DNA from: JBBQLG01 sp038327655
GTDB lineage: Bacteria > Bacteroidota > Bacteroidia > Cytophagales > Spirosomataceae
Direction: 5' to 3'
Assembly: GCA_038327655.1 (NCBI GenBank)
Contig: JBBQLG010000007.1
Location: 15,784 to 79,783, forward strand
DNA length: 64,000 nucleotides
Each line of letters starts with the position of its first letter. Position 1 is the first letter of the stretch. Made by a program: the position numbers and the translations under genes. The notes under the pieces are model-generated. The model saw only the letters and a program-made list of their open reading frames with translations, ran no database searches and had not been told where the DNA came from. Positions 25,465-32,897 of this stretch are shown here, piece after piece.

Positions 25465-27162
25465 TTACTTCTTATGCTTCGCCAGTTCCTCATCGCGCAA
25501 CGGGCGACGCAAAATTTTACCGACGTTGCTTTTGGGCAGTTCATCGCGAAATTCGATCAGCTTCGGCACCTTGTAGGGCGTCAGGTTCTCACGGCAATAA
25601 GCTTTGATGATATCCGCCGTCAGGTTCGGGTCTTTTTTGACGACGAATACCTTCACGACTTCCGTCGATTTTGCGTCGGGCACACCAATGCAGGCCACTT
25701 CCAGCACACCAGGGCACTGCGAAACCACTTCTTCGATCTCGTTCGGATACACGTTGAAGCCCGATACCAGAATCATGTCTTTCTTGCGGTCCACTACTTT
25801 AAAGTAACCGTCTTTGTCCATCACGCCAATGTCGCCGGTTTTAAACCAGCCATCCTGCATGGATTGGGCCGTTTCGTCGGGGCGGTTAAAGTACCCCTGA
25901 AATACCTGTGGACCTTTAGCCCAGATTTCGCCGGGTTCGCCCAACGCGGCTTCGGTACCATCGTCTTTCATCAGCTTCATATCGGTACTCGGCCACGGAA
26001 TGCCAATCGTACCCACGCGGTTGGCCTCCGTGATCGGATTAGAGCACAACACTGGCGACGTTTCCGAAAGACCGTATCCTTCGGCGGGGGTGTTGCCGGT
26101 CAGTTTTTTCCAGCGCTCAGCTACCGATGATTGCAGCGCCATTCCTCCCGCCGACGTTACCCTCAGATGGCTGAAATCGACTTCGTTGATGCGCGGATGA
26201 TTCAGCAGACCGTTGTACAGCGTATTGACACCGGTAAAGGCGGTAATCTTGTACTTCTTCAGGTCGTTGATGAACGCGTTCATATCGCGCGGATTGGTGA
26301 TGAGCAGGTTCATCGACCCGTTTTTCAGGGCGGCCAGCGCGTTGGTTGTCAGGGCATACACGTGATACAGGGGCAATGCCGCCACAATAATACCCTGCCC
26401 CTGCGTGATGCCAGCGGGGGCGAGCCAGGCATCCTGACATTCGACGTTGGAGATGATGTTGCGGTGGGTCAGTGCGGCCCCTTTGGACACGCCCGTTGTC
26501 CCGCCGGTGTACTGCACAAACGCCAGATCCGTACCCGTGATCGAAACCGGTTTCAATGGTTGGCGGCTTCCCCGGCTCAGCGCATCGCCGAACGAAACAG
26601 CACCCGGCAGGGAGTAAGCCGGCACCGCTTTCTTCACATATTTCAGCACGGCATTGACTAATAGTTTCTTGGGGAAACCAAGCAGGTCACCGGCTTCCGT
26701 CACGATTACGTGTTTGATATCGGTTTGGGGGAGAACTTTTTCGAGGTTAGCGGCAAAGTTGGCCAGGATCACGATGGCCGTGGCCCCCGAATCCTTGAAC
26801 TGATGCTGCATTTCGCGGGGCGTGTACAACGGATTGGTGTTCACCACAACTAATCCCGCCCGTAATGCCCCGAACATAGCCACCGGATATTGCAACAAGT
26901 TGGGCATCTGCAGGGCAATCCGGTCGCCTTTTTTCATACCCAGCTCATTTTGCAGAAAGCCGGCAAACTGCGCCGATAGCTTGTCGAGTTCGCCAAACGT
27001 AATTTCTTTACCAAGACAGGCGTAGGCGGGCCGCGTCGTAAACCGCTGACAACCTTCTTCCAGCAGAGCCGCCAGCGACGGATACGCGTCGGGATTGATT
27101 TCAGCGGGAACGCCTGCGGGGTAAAATTTAAGCCAGGGATATGAGTGGGTCGTTGCCTGCAT
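25465..27162 (-). CDS. fadD: Long-chain fatty acid-CoA ligase
   Basis: A 565-residue adenylate-forming enzyme that activates fatty acids to acyl-CoA for degradation or lipid building. I use ATG 27162 rather than TTG 27168. The AMP-binding signature is YTGGTTGVSKGAALTHRN. GYGLSETSPVL (motif II), GWFKTGDIGVMDKDGYFKVVDRKKDMI (in two parts) and the catalytic Lys near the end in LPKSNVGKILRR follow. Length equals that of E. coli FadD. A -7 like box TATTTTTG is at 27200-27193. No other beta-oxidation gene is close by. Confidence 0.94.
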   Translation of the reverse strand: MQATTHSYPWLKFYPAGVPAEINPDAYPSLAALLEEGCQRFTTRPAYACLGKEITFGELDKLSAQFAGFLQNELGMKKGDRIALQMPNLLQYPVAMFGALRAGLVVVNTNPLYTPREMQHQFKDSGATAIVILANFAANLEKVLPQTDIKHVIVTEAGDLLGFPKKLLVNAVLKYVKKAVPAYSLPGAVSFGDALSRGSRQPLKPVSITGTDLAFVQYTGGTTGVSKGAALTHRNIISNVECQDAWLAPAGITQGQGIIVAALPLYHVYALTTNALAALKNGSMNLLITNPRDMNAFINDLKKYKITAFTGVNTLYNGLLNHPRINEVDFSHLRVTSAGGMALQSSVAERWKKLTGNTPAEGYGLSETSPVLCSNPITEANRVGTIGIPWPSTDMKLMKDDGTEAALGEPGEIWAKGPQVFQGYFNRPDETAQSMQDGWFKTGDIGVMDKDGYFKVVDRKKDMILVSGFNVYPNEIEEVVSQCPGVLEVACIGVPDAKSTEVVKVFVVKKDPNLTADIIKAYCRENLTPYKVPKLIEFRDELPKSNVGKILRRPLRDEELAKHKK

Positions 27163-27323
27163 GGCCAAGTGTATTTTATGTCTTATTTAGAGCAAAAATA
27201 AAACGAAAGCAGGAAAGGTTTGCGTATCGGGAAATATTATCGGTCGTGGGCAGGACATTAACCGGCTTCCCGCTAATCCTGTTCTAACTTGCCAACGCTT
27301 CGTTAAGAGCCAGACACAGACCA

Positions 27324-27749
27324 ATGAAACAGTTTCTTTTAGTACTATTGATGGCGTTGACGGGTTGCTCCGGTGGCAGCAAAAAAACCGGTCCCGAAAC
27401 CGCTAAAATCACCTTCAACTCGTTTGCGATGTTGCTGCCCATCGACACTGTTCTGCACCGGTTGCCGATAAAACCGTTTTTGCAGACGGAGGACCAGCTC
27501 GCCTACCACGACGTGATGGCCGAGGGTGTTCGCTGGCAGGAAGTAATCTATTATTTCTCGGAAGGGCAGTTGGTGCGGGCCAGTGCCACCCGTTCCAGTC
27601 GGGACATTAGCGGTTACCGGCAACTGTTCCGGCACCTGACCGAACAATACGGCAAGCCCACCCAAAACGTCGACAGCCTGACCATCTGGGCCAGACGCGA
27701 CGCCGAAATCTCGCTCCAGCCCGGCACGCTCCTGTTCGCCCGACGGTAA
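27324..27749 (+). CDS. Small lipoprotein, unknown function
   Basis: A 141-residue lipoprotein. The signal is MKQFLLVLLMALTGC, with the lipobox Cys at 15, followed by a Gly/Ser/Lys-rich tether. The mature part (about 120 residues) has an alternating strand/helix pattern: ALTLLP-type strands then WQEVIYYFSEGQLVRASATR and YRQLFRHLTEQYGKPTQ. This recalls small domains that compare predicted and observed values in envelope proteins, but I recognise no family. Its neighbour downstream is an exported DUF2911 protein. Confidence 0.75.
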   Translation: MKQFLLVLLMALTGCSGGSKKTGPETAKITFNSFAMLLPIDTVLHRLPIKPFLQTEDQLAYHDVMAEGVRWQEVIYYFSEGQLVRASATRSSRDISGYRQLFRHLTEQYGKPTQNVDSLTIWARRDAEISLQPGTLLFARR

Positions 27750-27918
27750 GTGGCACGGTTCACCCATTTCCTGACGGGTTGCGGCCAAAAAATCCATTAG
27801 GCCCAACCCAAATAAGTCCGTACAGTGTGCCTTCCCAAAGTCGAAAAACATGGCGGGAACTCAAGGTTTTAGCCGGAAAATTTGTCACCTTGGCTATTCA
27901 TCTTAACCCTGTTATTCC

Positions 27919-28458
27919 ATGAATACTACGCGCATACGTTTCACCATCGTTTTGTCGTTAGCCGGACTGCTAACGACAACCCTAACCTGGGCACAGGCCG
28001 ATAAAGCCAGTCGGCCAAGCCCACCCGCCACCGCTACCGGCAACGTAAACGGAGCAACCGTCACGGTTAATTACGGTAGTCCGGCGGTTAAGGGTCGGCA
28101 GATTTTTGGCGGACTGGTACCGTACGACAAGGCCTGGCGGGCAGGTGCCAACGAGGCCACCATAGTTGAGGTAGACAAAGACGTCAAGGTTGAAGGCAAA
28201 CCCCTGCCCGCCGGTAAATACAGCTTATTCGCTGTGCCGGGGGAGAAAGAGTGGACAGTGATTCTGAACTCCGAAACCGGACAGTGGGGTGTAAAAAGGA
28301 CCGGCGAGGCCAATCGTGATCCAGCCAAAGATGTTGTAACGGTGCAGGTAAAACCCAAAAAAGCAGCCAGTGCGAGTGAACGACTAACGTACGCTGTTAC
28401 AAAAAAAGGTATCGTGCTGGACTGGGATACGGTTGAGGTGCCCATTGCCATGAAATAA
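27919..28458 (+). CDS. Exported DUF2911 protein
   Basis: A 179-residue protein with a signal peptide (about 1-26, ending TLTWAQA). The DUF2911 core begins at VTVNYGSPAVKGRQIFGGLVPYDKAWRAGANEAT, with the family hallmark YGSPxVKGRxIFG and WRxGANEAT, then LPAGKYSLFAVPGEKEWTVILN. The family is common in Bacteroidota and has no known biochemical role; it is thought to be periplasmic. A clean terminator follows. Confidence 0.92.
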   Translation: MNTTRIRFTIVLSLAGLLTTTLTWAQADKASRPSPPATATGNVNGATVTVNYGSPAVKGRQIFGGLVPYDKAWRAGANEATIVEVDKDVKVEGKPLPAGKYSLFAVPGEKEWTVILNSETGQWGVKRTGEANRDPAKDVVTVQVKPKKAASASERLTYAVTKKGIVLDWDTVEVPIAMK

Positions 28459-28485
28459 ACACAGGCACTGATGGCGCAGCATCAA

Positions 28486-28530
28486 AACGCCTTAATCAGC
28501 CCGCCGACTGGCAGGTCTGATTAAGGCGTT
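28486..28530. terminator. Bidirectional terminator, DUF2911 gene and hemA
   Basis: AACGCCTTAATCAG (28486-28499) and its exact complement (28517-28530) form a 14-base stem with a 17-base loop, between converging genes. Confidence 0.75.
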
Positions 28531-28554
28531 CGCTTTATTGGGGCAGGTAACCGG

Positions 28555-29874
28555 TTATTTAGATTCGTAGGTCGGCTCAGCGATGTCAGAATGGGCTTCG
28601 AGGTTGAAGAGGTCGTTCAACACGTCGATGAGCGTTTCGGCTTCACCGCGTTTGCAGGCCGCTTTGAGTTGCAAGACTGGCAGTTTAATGATCTTCTGCA
28701 TGATGCCGCGCGTAATCTTGTCCACTTTTTCCGACTCGTCGGGCGAGAGGTGTTTCAGGTACCGGGCAATCTCGTCTTTCCGAATTTGCTCCAGCGCGTT
28801 TTTCAGCTTGTTGATCGTTGGCGAAACAACCATCTCCTTCGACCAGTCGCCGAAGTCGGCGGTGGCTTGTGTGATGATGGCTTCGACCTGCGGAATGGCC
28901 GCTAAGCGCCGGTTCAGGGCTTCGTCGGCGCGGTGCTGAATGTGGTCGATGTTGTACACCAGCACCCCCGGAATCTGCTCAACGGCAGTATCGACGCTGC
29001 GGGGCACCGAAAGGTCGATGAAATATTTGTAGGTGAGTACGTTCAGGCCGTTCAGCAGACCAGGGGTAATGAGCGGTTCATCGCGCGAAACGGAGGTGAT
29101 TATTACGTCGGCGCGGGTGATTTCGGCGGTCAGGTCGGCAAAGTCGGCTACGCGGAAGTTGTGTTGCTGTGCCAGAGCTTCGGCCTTGTTCAGCGTGCGG
29201 TTGCAGAGCGTGATATTGGTCAGGTTGCGGTCGGCGAGGTTCAGACAAACATCCGTTCCAATTTCGCCGAGGCCAACCACCAGTACGTGCGGGTTGGTGT
29301 GGTGCCCAATCAGTTCGTCGATCAGATCCACAGCGGCATACGATACCGAGGCAGCTCCGTCGCGGAATGACGTTTCCTGCGCGACCCGCTTGTTGGTGAA
29401 AAAGATCGTGTGCATGAGCCGGTGCAGAAACGGCCCCGCCATCTCCAGATCCGCCGACCACTGATACGCGTGCTTTACCTGATTGGGAATCTGCATGTCG
29501 CCCACGACCTGCGAGTGCAAACCGATACATACTTCAAACAGATGCCGAACGGCCTCGGCGTGCTGGGAAAAAAATTGGAAATACGGCAGGTAAGCGTCGG
29601 TTTCGGTCAGTCCTTTTTCGACGAGCAGTAACCGGGCAATAGCCTCGTTGTAATCGATTCGGGTGGGGGTTCCGGCAACGTCGGCAAGGGGCATGGTGTA
29701 GTACACCTCCGTCCGGTTGCAGGTCGATACAACCAGCAATTCGGTGAGGCCGAATACGTCACGAAGCCGCAGCATAAACTGTTTGGCTTCGTCTTCGTTA
29801 AGTGCAATCAGTTCGCGTACGGCCAAAGGAGCCGTTTTGTGGGAGAGACTGACTGATTTAAAACTGTCGAACAT
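28555..29874 (-). CDS. hemA: Glutamyl-tRNA reductase
   Basis: A 439-residue enzyme that reduces glutamyl-tRNA to glutamate-1-semialdehyde, the first step of C5 haem synthesis. The catalytic Cys52 is in VSTCNRTEVYYT. SHKTAPLAVRE and HLFEVCIGLHSQVVGD belong to the catalytic domain. VLVVGLGEIGTDVCLNL is the NADPH-binding loop, and a C-terminal dimerisation helix bundle follows (QIRKDEIARYLKHL). The usual GES(M/V)VVGE is altered to LHSQVVGD. No other haem gene is nearby. Confidence 0.95.
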   Translation of the reverse strand: MFDSFKSVSLSHKTAPLAVRELIALNEDEAKQFMLRLRDVFGLTELLVVSTCNRTEVYYTMPLADVAGTPTRIDYNEAIARLLLVEKGLTETDAYLPYFQFFSQHAEAVRHLFEVCIGLHSQVVGDMQIPNQVKHAYQWSADLEMAGPFLHRLMHTIFFTNKRVAQETSFRDGAASVSYAAVDLIDELIGHHTNPHVLVVGLGEIGTDVCLNLADRNLTNITLCNRTLNKAEALAQQHNFRVADFADLTAEITRADVIITSVSRDEPLITPGLLNGLNVLTYKYFIDLSVPRSVDTAVEQIPGVLVYNIDHIQHRADEALNRRLAAIPQVEAIITQATADFGDWSKEMVVSPTINKLKNALEQIRKDEIARYLKHLSPDESEKVDKITRGIMQKIIKLPVLQLKAACKRGEAETLIDVLNDLFNLEAHSDIAEPTYESK

Positions 29875-29896
29875 GGCTGGTTTTCACTACTGCTTA

Positions 29897-29904
29897 CAAA
29901 ATTA
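29897..29904 (-). promoter_or_regulatory. Predicted -7 element of hemA
   Basis: TAATTTTG on the minus strand fits TAnnTTTG and lies 22 bases before the hemA ATG. A -33 element is not clear. Confidence 0.45.
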
Positions 29905-30063
29905 CGCTACAAACACCAGACCATAAAACCGGATGTGTAAGCGGAAAAGTTATTTAGAAGCAGTATAAATAATGAGTGTTATATTAGACGAATCCTATTC
30001 CACCAGTATAACGCCAAACCGCCTGCAGACGTTCGGGCGGGCGTTTTTCGTTACATTTACCGT

Positions 30064-31260
30064 ATGCTAAAGTCGCTCGACATTTACAATCAGAATAACA
30101 TTTTAAAGATCATCGTCGCGCTTAATTTACTGTTAGTCGGCACGGCGTCGGTGCTGTATACCAACTGGCTTATTGGCCGACTCGAAGCCCGGGAGGAAAG
30201 GTACGTGCAGATGTACGCCAAAACACTGGCTTTCGTCAGTCAAAACAATGATTTAGAGCAGGACCTCACTTTTGCCGTCGGGTTAATAAACGACATCAAC
30301 GCCAACAGCAACATCCCCGTCATTTATATCAACGAGCAGAACGCACCCGCCGACCATCGGAATGTTGATATTCCGGCCGGGTTAAACGACATCGAAAAAC
30401 GGCAGTTTCTCCGGCAGCAGGTTGTGACCATGCGTAAAAAGCACCTGCCCATTGTGGTACCCGTTGGTGAGGGCGAAAACGGGCTGATCTACTACAGCAA
30501 CTCCAAAATGCTGCAGCAACTCCAGTATTTTCCGTTTGTACAGCTCGCGATTCTGGGGGTACTGGTCATTCTGGGGTATTTGGCCTTCAGTGCTTCGCGG
30601 AGGGCCGAACAGAACCGGGTATGGGTGGGGCTGGCCAAAGAAACGGCCCATCAGTTAGGTACTCCCCTGTCGTCGCTGATGGCGTGGGTCGAGTTTATGC
30701 GCACCGACCCGGAACAGTACGGCACCGAAGTAACCGACGAAATCGAGAAGGATGTGAACCGCCTGGAAACCATTACGGCGCGGTTTTCGAGCATCGGCTC
30801 GGTACCGACGCTCAAAGACGAGAACGTGGCCACCGTTGTATTTGAGTTTACCGATTACCTGAAGCGACGGATTTCGACCAAGGTAAAAATGAGCGTGGAG
30901 AATGAGCTACCCGCCGATGAGACCGTTAAAATCAACCGGTTGCTGTTCGAGTGGGTCATTGAAAATATCTGCAAAAACGCGGTCGATGCCATGGGCGGCA
31001 TCGGTGAACTGCGGCTGAAATTGTTTAACCTGCCCAACGACGAACTGGGCATCGACATCACCGACACGGGCAAAGGCATCTCGAAAGCAAACCTGCGTAA
31101 TGTATTTTCGCCGGGGTTCAGCACCAAAAAGCGAGGCTGGGGCCTGGGCCTTACCCTCGCCAAACGCATCGTGGAAGAATACCACAACGGGCGGCTGTTC
31201 GTCAAGAGTTCGGAGGTTGGCAAGGGCACTACCTTCCGGATCGTGCTGAACCGGGACTAA
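30064..31260 (+). CDS. Membrane sensor histidine kinase
   Basis: A 398-residue inner-membrane kinase. Transmembrane segments at about 13-33 and 156-176 bracket a periplasmic domain of about 120 residues with no recognised fold. The dimerisation/phosphoacceptor motif is AKETAHQLGTPLSSL, with His196, a variant H-box seen in Bacteroidota kinases. The ATPase domain has the N-box NICKNAVDAMG, G1 DTGKGI, the F-box FSPGFSTKKRGWGLGLT and a final GTTFRI. No response regulator lies next to it, so its partner is elsewhere. Confidence 0.92.
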   Translation: MLKSLDIYNQNNILKIIVALNLLLVGTASVLYTNWLIGRLEAREERYVQMYAKTLAFVSQNNDLEQDLTFAVGLINDINANSNIPVIYINEQNAPADHRNVDIPAGLNDIEKRQFLRQQVVTMRKKHLPIVVPVGEGENGLIYYSNSKMLQQLQYFPFVQLAILGVLVILGYLAFSASRRAEQNRVWVGLAKETAHQLGTPLSSLMAWVEFMRTDPEQYGTEVTDEIEKDVNRLETITARFSSIGSVPTLKDENVATVVFEFTDYLKRRISTKVKMSVENELPADETVKINRLLFEWVIENICKNAVDAMGGIGELRLKLFNLPNDELGIDITDTGKGISKANLRNVFSPGFSTKKRGWGLGLTLAKRIVEEYHNGRLFVKSSEVGKGTTFRIVLNRD

Positions 31261-31412
31261 CTGCACCGCATGACAATCCGGTTGGTTCAATAAAAAGCAC
31301 GCTCGTGTATTTGAGGTCGACCCGCTGAATTGAGGGGGATATGGGTCCTTACGGCAAGCCATAAACAAACTATCCGCCTGTTAACGCGTTCATACTCTAG
31401 AACTCAATTAAA

Positions 31413-31724
31413 ATGAGCGATATGGATAAGTTACAGAAATTTGAACTGATGAATAAGATTGTTCGGGAACTGGAAGACCTTCAGAACAGTCAGACGGCCC
31501 TGATGACCAAAATTGGTCAGATCGAAGTCGACAACATGAACGGATTAAACGACTCCTATTTGGAGAAAAATCTCGGCGACATGCACGGAAAAATCGCCGA
31601 AAACGTCGACTCGATCACCGAAATTTTCGCCCATTTCGAGACCCAGCGCGACGACTACGCCCAGAAGAACAGCGGAGCTATTGCGGCCGCTGAAGCAGCC
31701 GCTGCCGTTGAAGCCGCGAAATAG
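31413..31724 (+). CDS. Small coiled-coil protein, unknown function
   Basis: A 103-residue cytosolic protein of charged heptads. KLQKFELMNKIVRELEDLQNSQTALMTKIGQIE is a probable coiled coil, and the end is alanine-rich (AAAEAAAAVEAAK). No catalytic residues or named domain are seen. It lies 150 bases after the histidine kinase and ends in a large bidirectional terminator. Confidence 0.7.
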   Translation: MSDMDKLQKFELMNKIVRELEDLQNSQTALMTKIGQIEVDNMNGLNDSYLEKNLGDMHGKIAENVDSITEIFAHFETQRDDYAQKNSGAIAAAEAAAAVEAAK

Positions 31725-31731
31725 AGAATAC

Positions 31732-31792
31732 AAGTCAACTGAAACGCGAAACGCCGGGCCAATAGCCCGGCGTTTCGCGTTTCAGTTGACTT
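31732..31792. terminator. Bidirectional terminator with 28-base perfect arms
   Basis: Arms 31732-31759 and 31765-31792 are exact reverse complements around the loop CAATA. The core is ACGCCGGGC/GCCCGGCGT. It separates the coiled-coil gene from the converging aldo/keto reductase gene. Confidence 0.88.
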
Positions 31793-31800
31793 AAACAGAC

Positions 31801-32796
31801 TTAGGCAGTCTTCAAAATGGTCTCAATCCCTGCCAGTTCGTCCGGGCTGAACCCGAGTTTGTCTAAGCACTTCAGCGAATCGATCAGTTGCTCCGGTTTG
31901 CTGGCTCCGATGAGCACCGACGTGATACGCGGGTCTTTCAACAGCCACGACAACGCCATCTGGGCCAGGGTTTGCCCCCGCTGCTGCGCCAGATCGTTCA
32001 GTTGCCGGATCATGGTCAGTTTCGCATCCGTCAACTGATCTTCGGGCAGCGAACTATCCGATTTAGCGGCTCTGGAATCGGCCGGTATGCCGGTCAGGTA
32101 TTTGTCGGTCAGCAGCCCCTGCGCCAGTGGCGAGAACGGAATACAGCCGATGCCTTCCTTTTCGAGCAAGTCCAGCAGGCCACCCTCTACCCAGCGTTCC
32201 AGCATCGAATATTTGGGCTGGTGAATCAGGCAGGGCGTGCCGAGGTCGCGCAGGATTGCAATGGCTTTGGCAGCTTCGTCGGCTTTGTAGTTCGACAGGC
32301 CAACGTACAGGGCTTTTCCCTGCCGCACGATCTGGTCCAGCGCCATCATACTTTCCTCAATCGGGGTATCGGGGTCGGGGCGGTGGTGGTAAAAAATATC
32401 CACGTAGTCTAACCGCATCCGTTTCAGGCTCTGGTCTAAACTGGAGATCAAGTACTTGCGGGAACCGAAGTCGCCGTACGGCCCGTCCCACATCGTATAG
32501 CCCGCTTTGGAGGAGATGATGAGCTGATCGCGGTAACCGTGAAAATCTTCGTGCAGGATGCGCCCAAAATTCTCTTCGGCCGACCCCGGTGGCGGACCAT
32601 AGTTGTTGGCCAGATCGAAATGCGTGATGCCCCGATCGAAAGCTAGCCGGAGAATGCTGCGCGAATTTTCGAGTACGTTGACATCGCCAAAATTTTGCCA
32701 CAGACCGAGCGAAACGGCGGGTAATAACAAGCCACTGCGTCCGCTGCGCCGGTAGGGCATGGCCGAATAACGGTCCGGGTTGGGGGTGTACTGCAT
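31801..32796 (-). CDS. Aldo/keto reductase, YghZ (L-glyceraldehyde 3-phosphate reductase)-like
   Basis: A 331-residue NADPH-dependent reductase. The N-terminal part SAMPYRRSGRSGLLLPAVSLGLWQNFGD is characteristic of the YghZ group. The catalytic tetrad lies in HFDLANNYGPPPGSAE (Asp and Tyr), the SSKAGYTMW Lys and the YHH His. C-terminal NADPH-binding sequence is SVLIGASKPEQLIDSL. YghZ reduces methylglyoxal and L-glyceraldehyde 3-phosphate; the substrate here is inferred from similarity only. Confidence 0.9.
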   Translation of the reverse strand: MQYTPNPDRYSAMPYRRSGRSGLLLPAVSLGLWQNFGDVNVLENSRSILRLAFDRGITHFDLANNYGPPPGSAEENFGRILHEDFHGYRDQLIISSKAGYTMWDGPYGDFGSRKYLISSLDQSLKRMRLDYVDIFYHHRPDPDTPIEESMMALDQIVRQGKALYVGLSNYKADEAAKAIAILRDLGTPCLIHQPKYSMLERWVEGGLLDLLEKEGIGCIPFSPLAQGLLTDKYLTGIPADSRAAKSDSSLPEDQLTDAKLTMIRQLNDLAQQRGQTLAQMALSWLLKDPRITSVLIGASKPEQLIDSLKCLDKLGFSPDELAGIETILKTA

Positions 32797-32897
32797 GGAG
32801 TTACTGATAAATAAAACAGAGTTTGTTAAGCGTTAACGGTTGAATGCGGGAGAAGTTTAGCCAGTCTGCCGAGTGGGCACCCTTACTGTAAACCGGA

